A DNA stretch of 64,000 nucleotides from Aradus depressus (GCA_963662175.1 OY759215.1:15799079-15863078); one strand, 5' to 3'. Counted from the stretch's first letter, positions 45,254 through 55,420 are shown. Notes: generated by a model from the letters alone, not told the origin. Made by a program: numbers and translations.

Positions 45254-45495
45254 CTGAATAGGTCTATAGTATCTCTCCTCCACAGTGGCTGGGGAAAGAA
45301 ACTCAGTTTCCGGAGACCAGCTGCTTGAGGCGGTCGGTAGGAATGAATCTTGTAGGTTGTACCTCTTGAGGGTCTGAGAGCCATAATGATCTTTCACTGA
45401 TAGCTGGGTGTCAAAAGCGTGTCGCTCATGGGGGTTGTCTGTCTTGCAGAAGATCGGACGGTTGTCGAAGTTTCGTACCATAGAGAAATGCACCT
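45254..45495 (-). CDS. Candidate second exon of the nested - strand gene
   Basis: From an AG acceptor (ATAAG|AG) this segment completes a Glu codon with the leftover G of the previous exon and stays open for 80 codons. It starts EVHFSMVRNFDNRPIFCK and ends TVEERYYRPIQ. It stops at a strong donor, ATTCAG|GTTAGT, on a codon boundary. C/G-rich third positions resemble the Syt7 exons. The polypyrimidine tract before the acceptor is poor. Joined to the ATG exon it would give about 99 residues plus unknown downstream exons at lower coordinates. The middle (LKRYNLQDSFLPTASSSW) looks like a Ser-rich cytoplasmic linker. I recognise no domain. A SINE fragment begins seven bases into the intron. Confidence 0.45.
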
Positions 45496-45958
45496 CTTAT
45501 GTAGTAGGCTCTTCCTGCAGGTTCTGATCGTTCGAGCTACCCTGAAGTCGAATCTAATCATATGTTATGAAAAATAAGAGTATTGTTCCGTTTGAACCTT
45601 TTGTGTCCGGAACCTTAAAAATACTCAATACAGATCAGAGACGACATTATTATATTTTGCGCTACCCAGTGCCAAGCTTTACACTTGTGATATCAAAATA
45701 AGCGATAAACTACTACGACTTATAAAGTTTTGCAATCATCATTCTATGTCCATTTGATAGCTATCCTTTCCCATTCGATAGCCATTTGTTTGATAGCCAG
45801 CTTCAGCTGTGTTTACAATAGAGTCGTCTGGAAGTCTTGTGTAGATAGGTACCCACTGTCTCTTTCTTTCTCTTCCTATTGTTGTTCACTCCATATAAGC
45901 CCTTTATATGATATATAAAAGATAGTTGTGCACACATTAGAAATTGGAGATCACTTAC

Positions 45959-46013
45959 CGGAGGCTGTGATTACGAGAAAACATCCACGACAACACTTGA
46001 AGATGTATTCCAT
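45959..46013 (-). CDS. Candidate first coding exon of an unrecognised nested gene
   Basis: On the - strand an ATG in good start context (GAAAATGG) opens 18 codons, MEYIFKCCRGCFLVITAS. A perfect donor, TCCG|GTAAGT, follows and leaves one base over. The peptide is basic, hydrophobic and Cys-rich (CCRGC), which could mean palmitoylation or a short membrane anchor; I recognise no family. It sits inside the 21 kb Syt7 intron on the opposite strand. The next plausible exon, 45254-45495, fits its phase. Codons are less AT-biased than the surroundings. A longer reading in the same frame from upstream (MTAPQTETERSL… at 46184) is possible but looks like 5' UTR. No promoter motif was identified. The gene may equally be a chance open frame. 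Confidence 0.45.
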
Positions 46014-46900
46014 TTTCCGAATGCTGCTAAAAGAAAATAGTAGAGACTGAAAAGTAGAGATAGAAGTGAAAAAAGTGAACGTCTGGTATGAGTGGCGGGA
46101 GGGCAATAGGAAGCTGGGACTCATTAGCGGAGAACAGAGGGCGTCTTCCAGGCTTCTTTCTGTCTCTGTCTGAGGAGCTGTCAAATCCTTCCTGCCTCTC
46201 TATCTTTCTGTCTAGCCTGGATACTCGAGTGGAATAGACAATAGTCCAGCAATTGAGTATGCATTTCTATAATACTCGATTTTTCAACAATATTTTTATT
46301 TGAAAATACTAGCCTATAGATGCCCATCGTTTGCGTCCTACCGAATAGTCGAGAAAGGAAGCATGGCCCCGCAAGTTCTATTAGTTCACAAATAACCGAG
46401 CTTTTCCAGATGCTGGTCAAGTCCCAGATCATCCCCTAACAGTAGCAGTGTGTGGTCCTCTGGTGGAATGGAAACCGCCTTTCCTCTTCCCCGTTGAGCA
46501 TGCGTGATTCTAATATATTGCCCTCTGTCTACGCACAACTTTGTAGACACGGCAAGCTCTCTGTAGTGGACTGTATTCGATAGTGCTGGTTCCGGGAGAA
46601 GACCAGCTTAACATAAATTGAGGCAACTCAGGACCAAAACATTGATCCTTAACATGAATTGAGGCAAATTCTATTATTCTAATATTTCCTTAAACTATGT
46701 ACTTACAGATTGCAGTCTGCACTGTGGTCCAGTCGAATCTATAAGATACATAAGGTGGGGGAACACTGATATAATTGAACTACTTATATATTGCCTGGCC
46801 AGGCTATACAGAAAGAACAGGGCTTTACTATAACACTATGAGTGGCTATGACTCCACAAGAGATGGCATGTAAAACCGTACTCTTACACGATAGGCACAC
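46014..46900. other. Upstream region of candidate - strand gene
   Basis: More balanced composition than most of the intron. It would hold the promoter and 5' UTR of the nested gene, but I saw no clear TATA or initiator. Open frames here are unrecognised. Confidence 0.3.
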
Positions 46901-46901
46901 T

Positions 46902-47040
46902 TTGAGTAACCATTAACTATAATACAGAACGGGACGACCGTCCTACACCCACAACTATTAGTTTGGTACTTCTAAACACATTGAGTAACCATTAACTATA
47001 ATACAGAACGGGACGTAAAGCCGTACTGTACCCACGACAG
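46902..47040 (+). repeat. Degenerate tandem repeat of about 79 bp
   Basis: A 34-bp identical block (TTGAGTAACCATTAACTATA followed by ATACAGAACGGGAC) lies at 46902-46935 and 46981-47014. Weaker matching continues around it (AACCGTACTC versus AGCCGTACTG). Confidence 0.85.
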
Positions 47041-47714
47041 TTAGACTGGTACTCCACTAGACTCACACAAACTTGAGACTAACACGCGAGAGTAGGCTGG
47101 GTCAAGCTCACTTGTTGACGCCGGGGCCGAAACTTAGATGGCTAGGGTTGTACTCTGTACCCTAGGTGCAAAGGGTGGGGAGAAATTCACCTATGTATTT
47201 ATCCGCCTTACCCATAGCAAAAGTAGGCCCAAACACCCTCATTTGATAGTTATTCTTGAGTTCTAGCCATTATTCTTTTAGGTACTTTCGGGGTCGAACT
47301 TCTGAACAATTTATGGATTCGACCTTGTTGGCCGTAAAACACACATATGGAAAGGTTCTCACTTCTAGACTTCTGAGAGGATGCACTAACAAATCGTTGG
47401 AATCATTACCGTTAATATCGGATGCTAATATGCACCGTACATAAAGCCCAAAAAAAAAATAATAATAAAAAGTGAATCTATTATTGTACAATTTTCTGTT
47501 GACCTTCGAAGAAATGTTTTTCCTCTCTGGTGAAGGTGGCCCCCCTCCCCTTAATAACGTTATCTAGCTTCACCAGAACAGGTGTCTACCATGTTTTAGG
47601 AGTCCATCTATATGGAAAGTTGGTTTGGTATAGGCGGCTATGTTAGTCAGAGCCAAGAAGCAGGTTGAGTGAGAGGCCCTTTCGCCATCAACTAAATGAA
47701 TAAACATGTTTCAG

Positions 47715-47883
47715 GTGGATCTCTCGGAGAAGCCCTCCTTCTGGAAAGCCCTTAAACCTCCTCTCAAAGACAAGTGCGGGGAACTTCTCGTCTCCCTCTG
47801 CTACCATCCCAGCAACAGCATTCTGACCATAACTCTACTCAAGGCCAGGAATCTCAAGGCTAAGGACATCAACGGAAAGTCAG
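47715..47883 (+). CDS. Syt7: Synaptotagmin-7, third exon in window (C2A end, linker, C2B start)
   Basis: This exon encodes 56 residues and leaves one base over. VDLSEKPSFWKALKPPLKDK closes C2A and forms the short C2A-C2B linker. CGELLVSLCYHPSNSILT starts C2B (the GELLxSLCY signature of synaptotagmin C2B domains). LLKARNLKAKDINGKS opens Ca2+-binding loop 1 of C2B, with its first aspartate in KAKD. The acceptor TTTCAG|GTG and donor TCAG|GTAAGA are canonical. The preceding intron is 21.3 kb and contains a candidate opposite-strand gene (45254-46013). No frame damage is visible. Confidence 0.96.
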
Positions 47884-48105
47884 GTAAGAACCTTCATTAT
47901 CACCTCAATTTTTATTTATTTGAGAATTTGGACACCATACTTGGAAAGTGTCGTAACCGAAAAAGGACAAAGGAAGATCAGGATAGTTCGCCGAACCTAC
48001 AATGAAATAAAGAAACCCGCTGATGCGATAACTTTCATAAGGAAGTCTGGCATGTTAATGGGTATAAATTAAATCTAGTGATGCCAGTTTGAAATGAATT
48101 GGAAA

Positions 48106-48140
<35 letters not shown>
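48106..48140 (+). repeat. G35 homopolymer
   Basis: Thirty-five consecutive G in a Syt7 intron. Its length may be an assembly artefact. It could form G-quadruplex on the + strand and on RNA. Confidence 0.9.
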
Positions 48141-48141
<1 letters not shown>

Positions 48142-48626
48142 GGGATTGATCTACAAAAATATATGATATATAAAAATATTGGTATAAGAACGTCATGTTA
48201 AAGACACTTCATGCATTTGTTTTCATAACTTTATATTAGATTTGGCAAAAACAATAACTACTTAAAATATAATGTATAACTTAAGGTACCTAGGCCCAGG
48301 CGTTACCCTGGAATCACTGTCATTCATGCCATGTCAAGTATTTATCAATAACCGTGATCATAGAATAAAGATTAATGTTTTACACAATGAGATACTTCAG
48401 GAACTAGATATGGAATGAAGAAAGACAGTAAATGTTTCTTGGACACGTCGGGCACTATTGCATGATACGTTATAGAATCCATCCTTAGAATATGAAGATT
48501 TGACACTAAGCCTCTTTCCCGAATGGGTTCAAGTAAATCCTAAAGAATAAATTGTGGATGTGACAGGAAAGTGAGGCAACATAAAATATATTTTCATATC
48601 AGTATCTTGAGATTGATCACCCAATG

Positions 48627-48651
48627 CCCCCCCCCCCCCCCCCTCCCCCCC
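48627..48651 (+). repeat. C-rich run (C17 T C7)
   Basis: A C homopolymer in the same Syt7 intron as the G35 run, 490 bases downstream. The two could pair in the pre-mRNA. Confidence 0.9.
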
Positions 48652-49060
48652 TCCTGAGCTAGGATGTTTACCTTTCAAGAAATACTCTATTGTTGTATTA
48701 TTTTTTTAATCGATTTTTTAAAATGTCGATTATATTAAATTGATTTGAATGAAACAAACTGTATCATGATCAGATAAAAGCAGCTCTTCTGCAGAGGTAT
48801 TATGAAACAATTAATTAACTTTTTTCTCTATACTTACTTATTATTGTACATATTGCCATTTATTATTTTACTTTGTCCTATTATCCATAATGTTCATCGA
48901 ATTTACTTACGTTTTCTACTGATTCTAGGTAAATATACTTAAATACGATCGTCTCGAACAGTTTCTTTTATTATAAAGAACATCCCTAAAACAAAAACGC
49001 GAAGTCATACTTAACATTTTTTTTGCAGAGATATTGTGAAACACTTAATAAAAATCTTTT

Positions 49061-49405
49061 GAGGGGGCCGGTAGCACAGTGGTATGCGTGCTTGACTTCT
49101 GAGCTCAAGGTTGTGGGTTCGTAGCCCGACCGAGGCCCTTAGTTTATTTTATCTGGGAGGTAAAATAAACTTAAGCACGCCGTCCTTCGGATGGGACGTT
49201 AAGCGATGGTCCCGAGCCTGTACGATGTCAGGTACTCATTAAAGACCCCTACCCTAGATGAATAAAAATTTAGGGTAGGCAAAATTTAGGACTCCGACAG
49301 TAGAGTCGGGCTCATGTCCACCAGAGTGACGAAAGAGCGCTCTGGTAGTAGGCGATATGACCTCGTAGTTAAAGCCCGGGCATGAGTCATAAAACCTAAC
49401 CTAAC
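49061..49405 (+). mobile_element. tRNA-derived SINE, full-length, in Syt7 intron
   Basis: Head GGGGGCCGGTAGCACAGTGG (A box with one change), intact B box, tail CCTAACCTAAC. A 10-bp duplication, CTTAATAAAA, lies at 49044-49053 and 49406-49415. Confidence 0.9.
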
Positions 49406-49424
49406 CTTAATAAAATTTTTTTTT

Positions 49425-50016
49425 TTTTTAATATTGTTTATTTCACAAAATATACATAATAGGTTTTCAGTAAGGCAGCTTCTCATTTTTTCTCCCAATT
49501 TATTTTTAAAAAATCTTTATAACATTGTCAAACGTTTCGGGACAAGTCCTCCCATCATCAATGACTTAACATTTTTTGTTAGATGCCTAAATGAGCAAAA
49601 ATCCTTTTTTTTTTGTGGTGGAGCATGGTTGGTGCCAAGTTCTAATCTGACCATGCGGGTTGTCTATCATATATTTCATTAATATTACCTTATACCAAAA
49701 AAATGAAAGGGTTTTTGCTCATGTTAGGCATCTAACAAAAAATTTTAAGTCATTGATGATGGGAGGACTTGTCCCGAAAAGTTTGACAATGTTATAAAGA
49801 ATTTTTTGAAATAAATTGGGAGAAAAAATGAGAAGCTGCTTTACTGAAAACCTATTATCATATAATTTGCTCCTTACACAACATTGAAGAAAATATATAT
49901 AATACGGGAGTACTTTCGGTATTGCTACCGAAGGAATGAGTCGTGGCTGAAGATGGTAGCAATACCGAAAGTACTCCCGTATTATATATACTTTGTGAAA
50001 TAGACAATATTTTAAA
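49425..50016 (+). repeat. Composite Penelope-like foldback with three hammerhead-like cores
   Basis: Inverted arms of about 145 bases at 49456-49600 and 49708-49853 share GGCATCTAACAAAAAATTTT-like and GATGATGGGAGGACTTGTCC blocks. A second hairpin follows at 49893-50013 with TACGGGAGTACTTTCGGTAT and its complement. Hammerhead-like cores are at 49535-49560 (-), 49753-49779 (+) and 49947-49970 (+). The outer TTTCACAAA…AATATT blocks match 32110 and 41800. Confidence 0.7.
49943..49980 (+). ncRNA. Hammerhead ribozyme candidate
   Basis: In order: GTGG, CTGAAGA (49947-49953), GGTA hairpin TACC, GAAA (49967-49970), GTAC, TC, CCGT. GTGG pairs with CCGT, GTAC is self-complementary (dimer stem III), and CTC satisfies the NUH cleavage rule. 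All conserved core bases are present. Confidence 0.6.
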
Positions 50017-50379
50017 AAAACGCAAAGATCTTGTTTAGCGAAAGATACCTACAATAAGTTGTCTGTAATGAGTGATGGCATACTCTCTCAAGTTTATTTA
50101 TCTATCCCATCATCACTATCTATTATGTTAACTATTCCTTCTGTCCATCAGAATCTTCCTTTTATAGAACATATTTATTGAGCCTCTATATTGAAACGTC
50201 AGAATATCAAAACTGACAGACTTGCTGTTTCAAGAACTCAATAAATATTTGTATTATATACACAACCCAAAAATAATATTACTGTAGATATACTCGTAGG
50301 TACATACTCAGTTTTTTCTTTGATTTTTTTCCTTTTCTTATGTATATATAATTTATCTAGTTATTGTCTGTTTGTCTAG

Positions 50380-50592
50380 ATCCGTATGTGAAGGTGTGGC
50401 TTCAGTTCGGGGAGAAGAGGATTGAGAAGAGGAAGACCCCCATCTTCAAGTGTACCCTCAACCCTGTCTTCAACGAGACGTTCAGCTTTAACGTCCCCTG
50501 GGAGAAGATCAGAGAGTGTTCCCTCGATGTGATGGTCATGGACTTCGACAACATTGGCCGCAACGAGCTCATCGGCCGTATCCTTCTCGCAG
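50380..50592 (+). CDS. Syt7: Synaptotagmin-7, fourth exon in window (C2B core)
   Basis: The split codon G|AT gives the second loop-1 aspartate in DPYVKVWLQFG. The exon then carries the C2B polybasic strand (EKRIEKRKT), TLNPVFNETFSFNVPWEKI and the loop-3 block VMDFDNIGRNELIGRILLAG. The polybasic strand is the PIP2 and AP-2 contact in the family. At the position of the fifth canonical Ca2+ ligand the sequence has Glu (RNE) rather than the Asp found in Syt1 C2B. I recall the same substitution in insect Syt7, so it is probably a lineage feature, not an error. The acceptor TTTGTCTAG|AT and donor GCAG|GTTTGT are usable. The exon is 213 nt and the frame is intact. Confidence 0.96.
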
Positions 50593-50779
50593 GTTTGTCA
50601 TTCATCTTCCAGGGCTTTAATTCGAAAAAAAACATTTAGACTCTTCAGTTAAGGGATTTAATATATTTTTTTTTGTTTAAAGTGTGCGCTTTTGAAAAAG
50701 AATCGCTCAAATGTGAGGGTTTTTTTTGTTTAAGGCATTTCGACCACGAGGGTCATGGATGCCTGCTGGATGCAGGTCT

Positions 50780-51420
50780 GTGGGGATCCTAGCGGGCTAA
50801 GTTTAATAGGCGCAGATTAATAATAATAAAGGTCGAGATTGCTGTATAAGGAATAGAAAGGCTACCTGATGACAATTTTGTATTATAATTTAGATAAGAG
50901 GTTTGTGAAGTGCAAAAAATGAAATAGTTGGGTAATTTGGGAGCTATTATTAGATAGAATTTCGGAAATATCCACAGCAAGGTTGAAATTCTCACGCTGG
51001 GGACTATATGTTATGCATTCAGTTAGAATGTGTCTAATAGACAGTCCGACCCCACAGAGGAGGATCAGATATCCATGGGTCTGCCCTATACGTAACCGAG
51101 TCAAAATTACTTCTTCTTTACTTTTTATTGAGTTGTTCCAAACTCGAGTGGAGCTTTTGATGATCCTTAACTTATTATCGGTCATACCGAGTCACCGAAT
51201 CTGCCATTTGATCCAGACTCTTTCCTTTATGTAGGCAACGTAGTCACTTACAGGGATTTCGGATGTGGGTAGTCCTTCTAGTATGGCGCGCCTGGCATTC
51301 TTATCTGCTGACTCGTTACCAGCAATGCCACAATGACCTGGGATCCAGAGGAAAGTAACTGAAGTCTGGTTTCTTCTTATTGACCATAGGGCCATCAGTA
51401 TGTTTTGGACAAGGAGATGT
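50780..51420 (-). pseudogene. LINE RNase H and C-terminal domain relic
   Basis: On the - strand, 51395-51192 reads SVTFLWIPGHCGIAGNESAD, then KNARRA: the RNase H C-terminal block (WxPGHxGxxGNExAD) of LINEs. After a frame change 51185-50883 reads SKEEVILTRLRIGQTHGYLI, then RHILTECITY, the standard domain following RNase H (VLTRLRIGHT…HILxECxxY). It is 5' truncated: RT is absent. Antisense in the Syt7 intron between the C2B exons. Confidence 0.85.
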
Positions 51421-51679
51421 TCTGAATGTGAGGTTTAGGATTACATGTATGATTTTTTTTACCCAAGATTTTTAAATTGCGACCGCCAATGATGGGACAG
51501 CATCCGGTAAAGTCCCAGCGTTAGAACATAGGAACATGAGATTCTGTCTGTGAATGTATTTTATTAATCCAAAGGCAATGTAGATCCCCAGTGGGAATTT
51601 ATCGACAAGTTGTCGCTCTTCCTCTGAAACCATATCTACAGATTTGTTGGAAATAAGTGTCTTACTTAGGGATCTCAAT

Positions 51680-51880
51680 ACTTTCATTACATCGGCAGAA
51701 ATAGGGGCTTATGTGTTCATCCCGTCCTTCTCTTTGGCCGATTTGACTGAAAATCAATATGTGTCCTTGTGAGATTCTGGTTAAACATATAAAATTTCAT
51801 GTCGATATTTTCATTTTATCAGGAGTTATAGTTTTTACAGAAAATACATTTTTACTTCCACAGGTATACGAAGTGTAGGA
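51680..51880 (-). repeat. Family A dispersed element, reverse piece
   Basis: TCATTACATCGGCAGAAATA, GATTTGACTGAAAATCAATA, TAAAATTTCATGTCGATA, then a join to a forward left end at 51856. Confidence 0.6.
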
Positions 51881-52420
51881 GAAGTTTTGTAATCGGTCAA
51901 AAATTTCGACCTCAAGACTCCAAATATGAAAAAAAAAACTCCCGATAGAATGAATCAATCGGGACGATTGACCGAACGGGGGGATTAGGCAGGAGGCTTA
52001 ACATAAAAACTATAATAACTTCAGATAATGAATGTATCGAAACTAAGTTTTATATGTGTAACAAAAACCCCATAAGGACAACACCTATCGATTTTCTGTA
52101 AAATTGGCCAAAGAAGAGAGATTAGGAGAGGGGCTTCTTTCTTAACTCAAAAACATAATGTATTTATCGACACAAAATTTAGGAAGACCTATGTAAGTCA
52201 ACTATTGAATAATAGCGCGAATAACAGTCGACTGGTTTTGGAGGGAGAACGAAAAGTTAATTGATTAATTTGTTCTGGGGAAGTACATTGCCGGTGATTC
52301 ACCGACAACTTTTTTTTGTTAATTTTTGGAATCAAGGGTCTGAAAACATTAAATTCTGATGAAGACTCAACATCGAATTTCGGACCGATTACATAACATA
52401 AGGGATGTTATTTGCGCTTA
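51856..52420 (+). repeat. Family A dispersed element, copy with inverted extra end
   Basis: Left end TTCCACAGGTATACGAAGTG, three modules, right end TACATTGCCGGTGATTCACC. After it comes GGAATCAAGGGTCTGAAAAC and CGACCGATTACATAAC-like sequence, which is the left end in reverse. Confidence 0.7.
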
Positions 52421-52732
52421 TTTTTACATATGATCCCCTGAATTAACTCCCTTATTTTTTACCTACTATCCATTAGTATTCATTTTTGCCTCTCTTGCTC
52501 TTACCTTGACAGACATTGTAAAAGACAATAAATTTGAATGAGTGACAGGTGAATGATGCGGTTTAAACCTAAACTAATCCCTGTTGTCCCAAGTTTGAAA
52601 AATTGTTATCCAAAATTTGAGCTATTATTCAAATTTTTAAGGAGATTTCATGGATTAATGATTGGTGCTTGTAGTTTAGTCATTGAACTCAGTAATGCTG
52701 GAACATTACAAATTTAGTCGTACATAGCAATT

Positions 52733-53107
52733 TTGACTCCACGTGGTTGCGTCTGTTGGCTGAGGGCAACCTCCCAGTCACCACGGACATGCCTTCATTT
52801 ATTGCTTAACCCTCTCTCTGATGTTTCATCAAAATTCAGAGATCGATACTTGGAGCAAGGGGGATCATTTCAAGTGTACTTTTGGCACCCCTGTCTATAT
52901 ATCGTAATAAGAATCGGTTACACTCAGATATTTACACGGTTTAGAGCCACGTTATTGAGTTGCACGTCGTTTTTAAATAAGATTCAACATGCTCTCATTC
53001 AGGTGACCGCACAATCTCTTTCAGTTCAGATGGCGTTTGCAGGGGGGTCTCTCGATATCCAATCGACCACTTCACTAAACGACCCTTTATTTAAAATCTT
53101 TTGGTAG
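52733..53107 (+). pseudogene. Unassigned GC-richer open segment, likely transposon relic
   Basis: An uninterrupted 124-codon frame with balanced composition (MTPRGCVCWLRATSQSPRTC near the start). It matches no domain I know. The flanks are family A repeats and AT-rich intron. It lies in the fourth Syt7 intron in the window. A decayed retroelement is the likeliest source. No splice sites were assigned. Confidence 0.2.
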
Positions 53108-53369
53108 CGAACCCTTTGACAATTCTGTGGGTAAGTTAAAAACTAAAGCATCTCTTTAGCTCTTCAAATTGGTTTAAGTCGACGTCTTGAAGAATCTGTT
53201 AGAATTGATTGATGCATAAACTGTCTCATTTTGGAGTAGTTGAGCTTACTTGGCGTAAAAGAAATCGCGCAAGTTTAAATCCTTTTTCAGTATTTCAGTC
53301 GTGGGTGGGGCGTTCTCCTCAGATTGCTTTGGGAGCCCTCCGGGCCGCGGGGGCTTGCCTCAGGGGAGA

Positions 53370-53825
53370 GGCTTGTAATGAATATATCGACACAAAATTT
53401 CATATGTGAATTCAAAACCCCATAAGGACGACACTTACTAAATTTCAGCGGAATCGGCAGAAAGAGAGAGGGGGATCAGAGGGGGGTTCAACTCAAAAAC
53501 CCCAATAACTGCCGATGTAGTGAATTTATCGACATAAAATTTCATATTTATTATCAAAACCCAATGAGGACGTAACCTGTCAAGTTTCAGGATATCGGCT
53601 GAAGGGAAGGGGGGGTTCTAGGGAGAGAGCTGAATTCAATAATCCTAACAACTGCCGATGTAATAAATGTATCAACACAAAATTTAATATGAGTATTTAT
53701 TAGCCCCTTTGTAAGTCAACTGATTATACGAGCTAACGGTCGACTGGTTTTGGAGGGGAAGCAAAAGTAAATTCATTAATTCGTAGTGGGGAAGTACATT
53801 GCCGTAGATTCACCAACGACTTTTT
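53370..53825 (+). repeat. Family A dispersed element, copy
   Basis: Three successive modules, each with AACTGCCGATGTA and a G-rich block, then the right part CGACTGGTTTTGGAGGGGAA and AAGTACATTGCCGTAGATTC. It is one of the clearest views of the internal tandem structure. Confidence 0.8.
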
Positions 53826-54244
53826 TCTTTTACCGATTTTAAATATGCCAAATAAATAATTTCGAAAAAAAAAAATGACGATCCAAAAAACAGTTGTGTT
53901 GAAGGCTATTTTACTTTCATTGGTTTTATATGTAAATTTTAAAATATAATTTTTTCCTCTTCTCAATTTGGCGGCACACTAACGTTCGCAATAGTCGAGA
54001 ATCATTGTTATAAGAGATCAATGCGATCATGTTGAAACTTCAAGATAGAAGCAGATAAGTCGACCCTAAAGAGATTGTTAATTTAATGGCTTCACATTTA
54101 GCCTCTAAAACTTTATTTTATCGAACGCTAACTGCCGTGACCTTGAGTCCACTAGTTCTTTGTGGTTGGAGTATTGAATGTTTTCACACAAATATGAGCA
54201 TGTATCTTATTTCTAATCTTGTACTAATAGAACGATCAGAAGTA

Positions 54245-55045
54245 AATAGAAGTCGACGGTGAATTACCGACAATGTACTTCCCCAGAATCTGTTAACTTT
54301 GAGCTCCCCCGCCAAAATCAGTCGACCGTCTGCGCTAATATTCAATAGTTGACTTACTTAGAGGTTCCTAAATCCTCATTCTAAATGTTGTATCCATAAA
54401 TTCATTACATCGGTCGTTATTAGGGTTTTTGAATTGAGCCCTCTCCCCTGAAACTCTCCTTCCCTTTGGCCGAAGTTTCATTGTGATGCATTCTTTACAT
54501 CGGCCTCTTATGATCCCTCCTCCTCTTCTGCCGATTCTACTGAAAATTGATGTGTCGCCCTTATGGGATTTTAAATTCAAATATGAAATTGTGTGGTGAT
54601 ACGGAAGTTATTGAAGTTTTTGAGTTAAGCTTCTCCCCCTTCTCTTTGGCCGATATTGCTGAAATTTGATAGGTGCAGTTTTTATATGATTCAGGTCACA
54701 CTNNNNNNNNNNNNNNNNNNNNNNNNNNNNNNNNNNNNNNNNNNNNNNNNNNNNNNNNNNNNNNNNNNNNNNNNNNNNNNNNNNNNNNNNNNNNNNNNNN
54801 NNNNNNNNNNNNNNNNNNNNNNNNNNNNNNNNNNNNNNNNNNNNNNNNNNNNNNNNNNNNNNNNNNNNNNNNNNNNNNNNNNNNNNNNNNNNNNNNNNNN
54901 NNACACTTATATAATTTCTTGTCGATACATTCATTCTATCGACAGTTATCGTGTTCACGAAATTCCTTTGAAAACTTCTGCATCGAATTTTTGACCTATT
55001 ACGTATTTTCCCTTATACTTCGTCTAGCTGGGAAGTAAAACCCGT
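54245..55045 (-). repeat. Family A dispersed element, reverse copy spanning assembly gap
   Basis: Reversed right end GTCGACGGTGAATTACCGAC, modules (CATTACATCGGTCGTTATTA), then the N run, then TTGTCGATACATTCATTCTA and the left end TATACTTCGTCTAGCTGGGA. Confidence 0.75.
54703..54902. other. Assembly gap (200 N)
   Basis: Exactly 200 N inside a family A copy. Frames crossing it are meaningless. Confidence 1.
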
Positions 55046-55319
55046 CAGCATGATGTGGTGGTGGGATTATGTACTACATCTATCAATTAATTATCTTCAA
55101 TTATTTTTCCTGTCTGTACTCCTTTTGTAGTCAAAGTATTGGAACCTGGAAACATTTTCAATTTTCATGGACTCCATGTCAGTGGTGTAGGCACAAGTAA
55201 TATTACAGAACTATGAAAATTAATTTATTAGCTCAAAAAAATATATATTTATTAGCAGTGTTCAGCTAAGTGAGTGTCTCTACTGCTTTGTAGTATTATA
55301 TATATTTATTTATTTTCAG

Positions 55320-55420
55320 GTAAGAATGGTTCTGGTGCTTCTGAGACGAAACACTGGCAGGACATGATCACCAAACCGAGACAGACGATTGTACAATGGC
55401 ACAGGCTTAAACCTGAGTAG
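55320..55420 (+). CDS. Syt7: Synaptotagmin-7, last coding exon with stop
   Basis: The exon completes a glycine codon and encodes [26 protein letters not shown] and HRLKPE, then TAG at 55418-55420. The HWxDM…P…WH.L ending is the hallmark C-terminus of synaptotagmin C2B domains: the last strand, with the WHxL motif implicated in docking and neurexin binding. The acceptor TTATTTTCAG|GT is canonical. Only eight bases after the stop there is a good donor, CCCAG|GTCAGT (GT at 55429-55430), so the transcript probably splices on to a 3' UTR exon. The five coding exons sum to 741 nt, exactly 247 codons including the stop. Confidence 0.95.

Noticed and set aside
54608..55038. Four overlapping frames of 70-120 codons
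   Set aside because: They run through the 200-N gap and have no real sequence in the middle.
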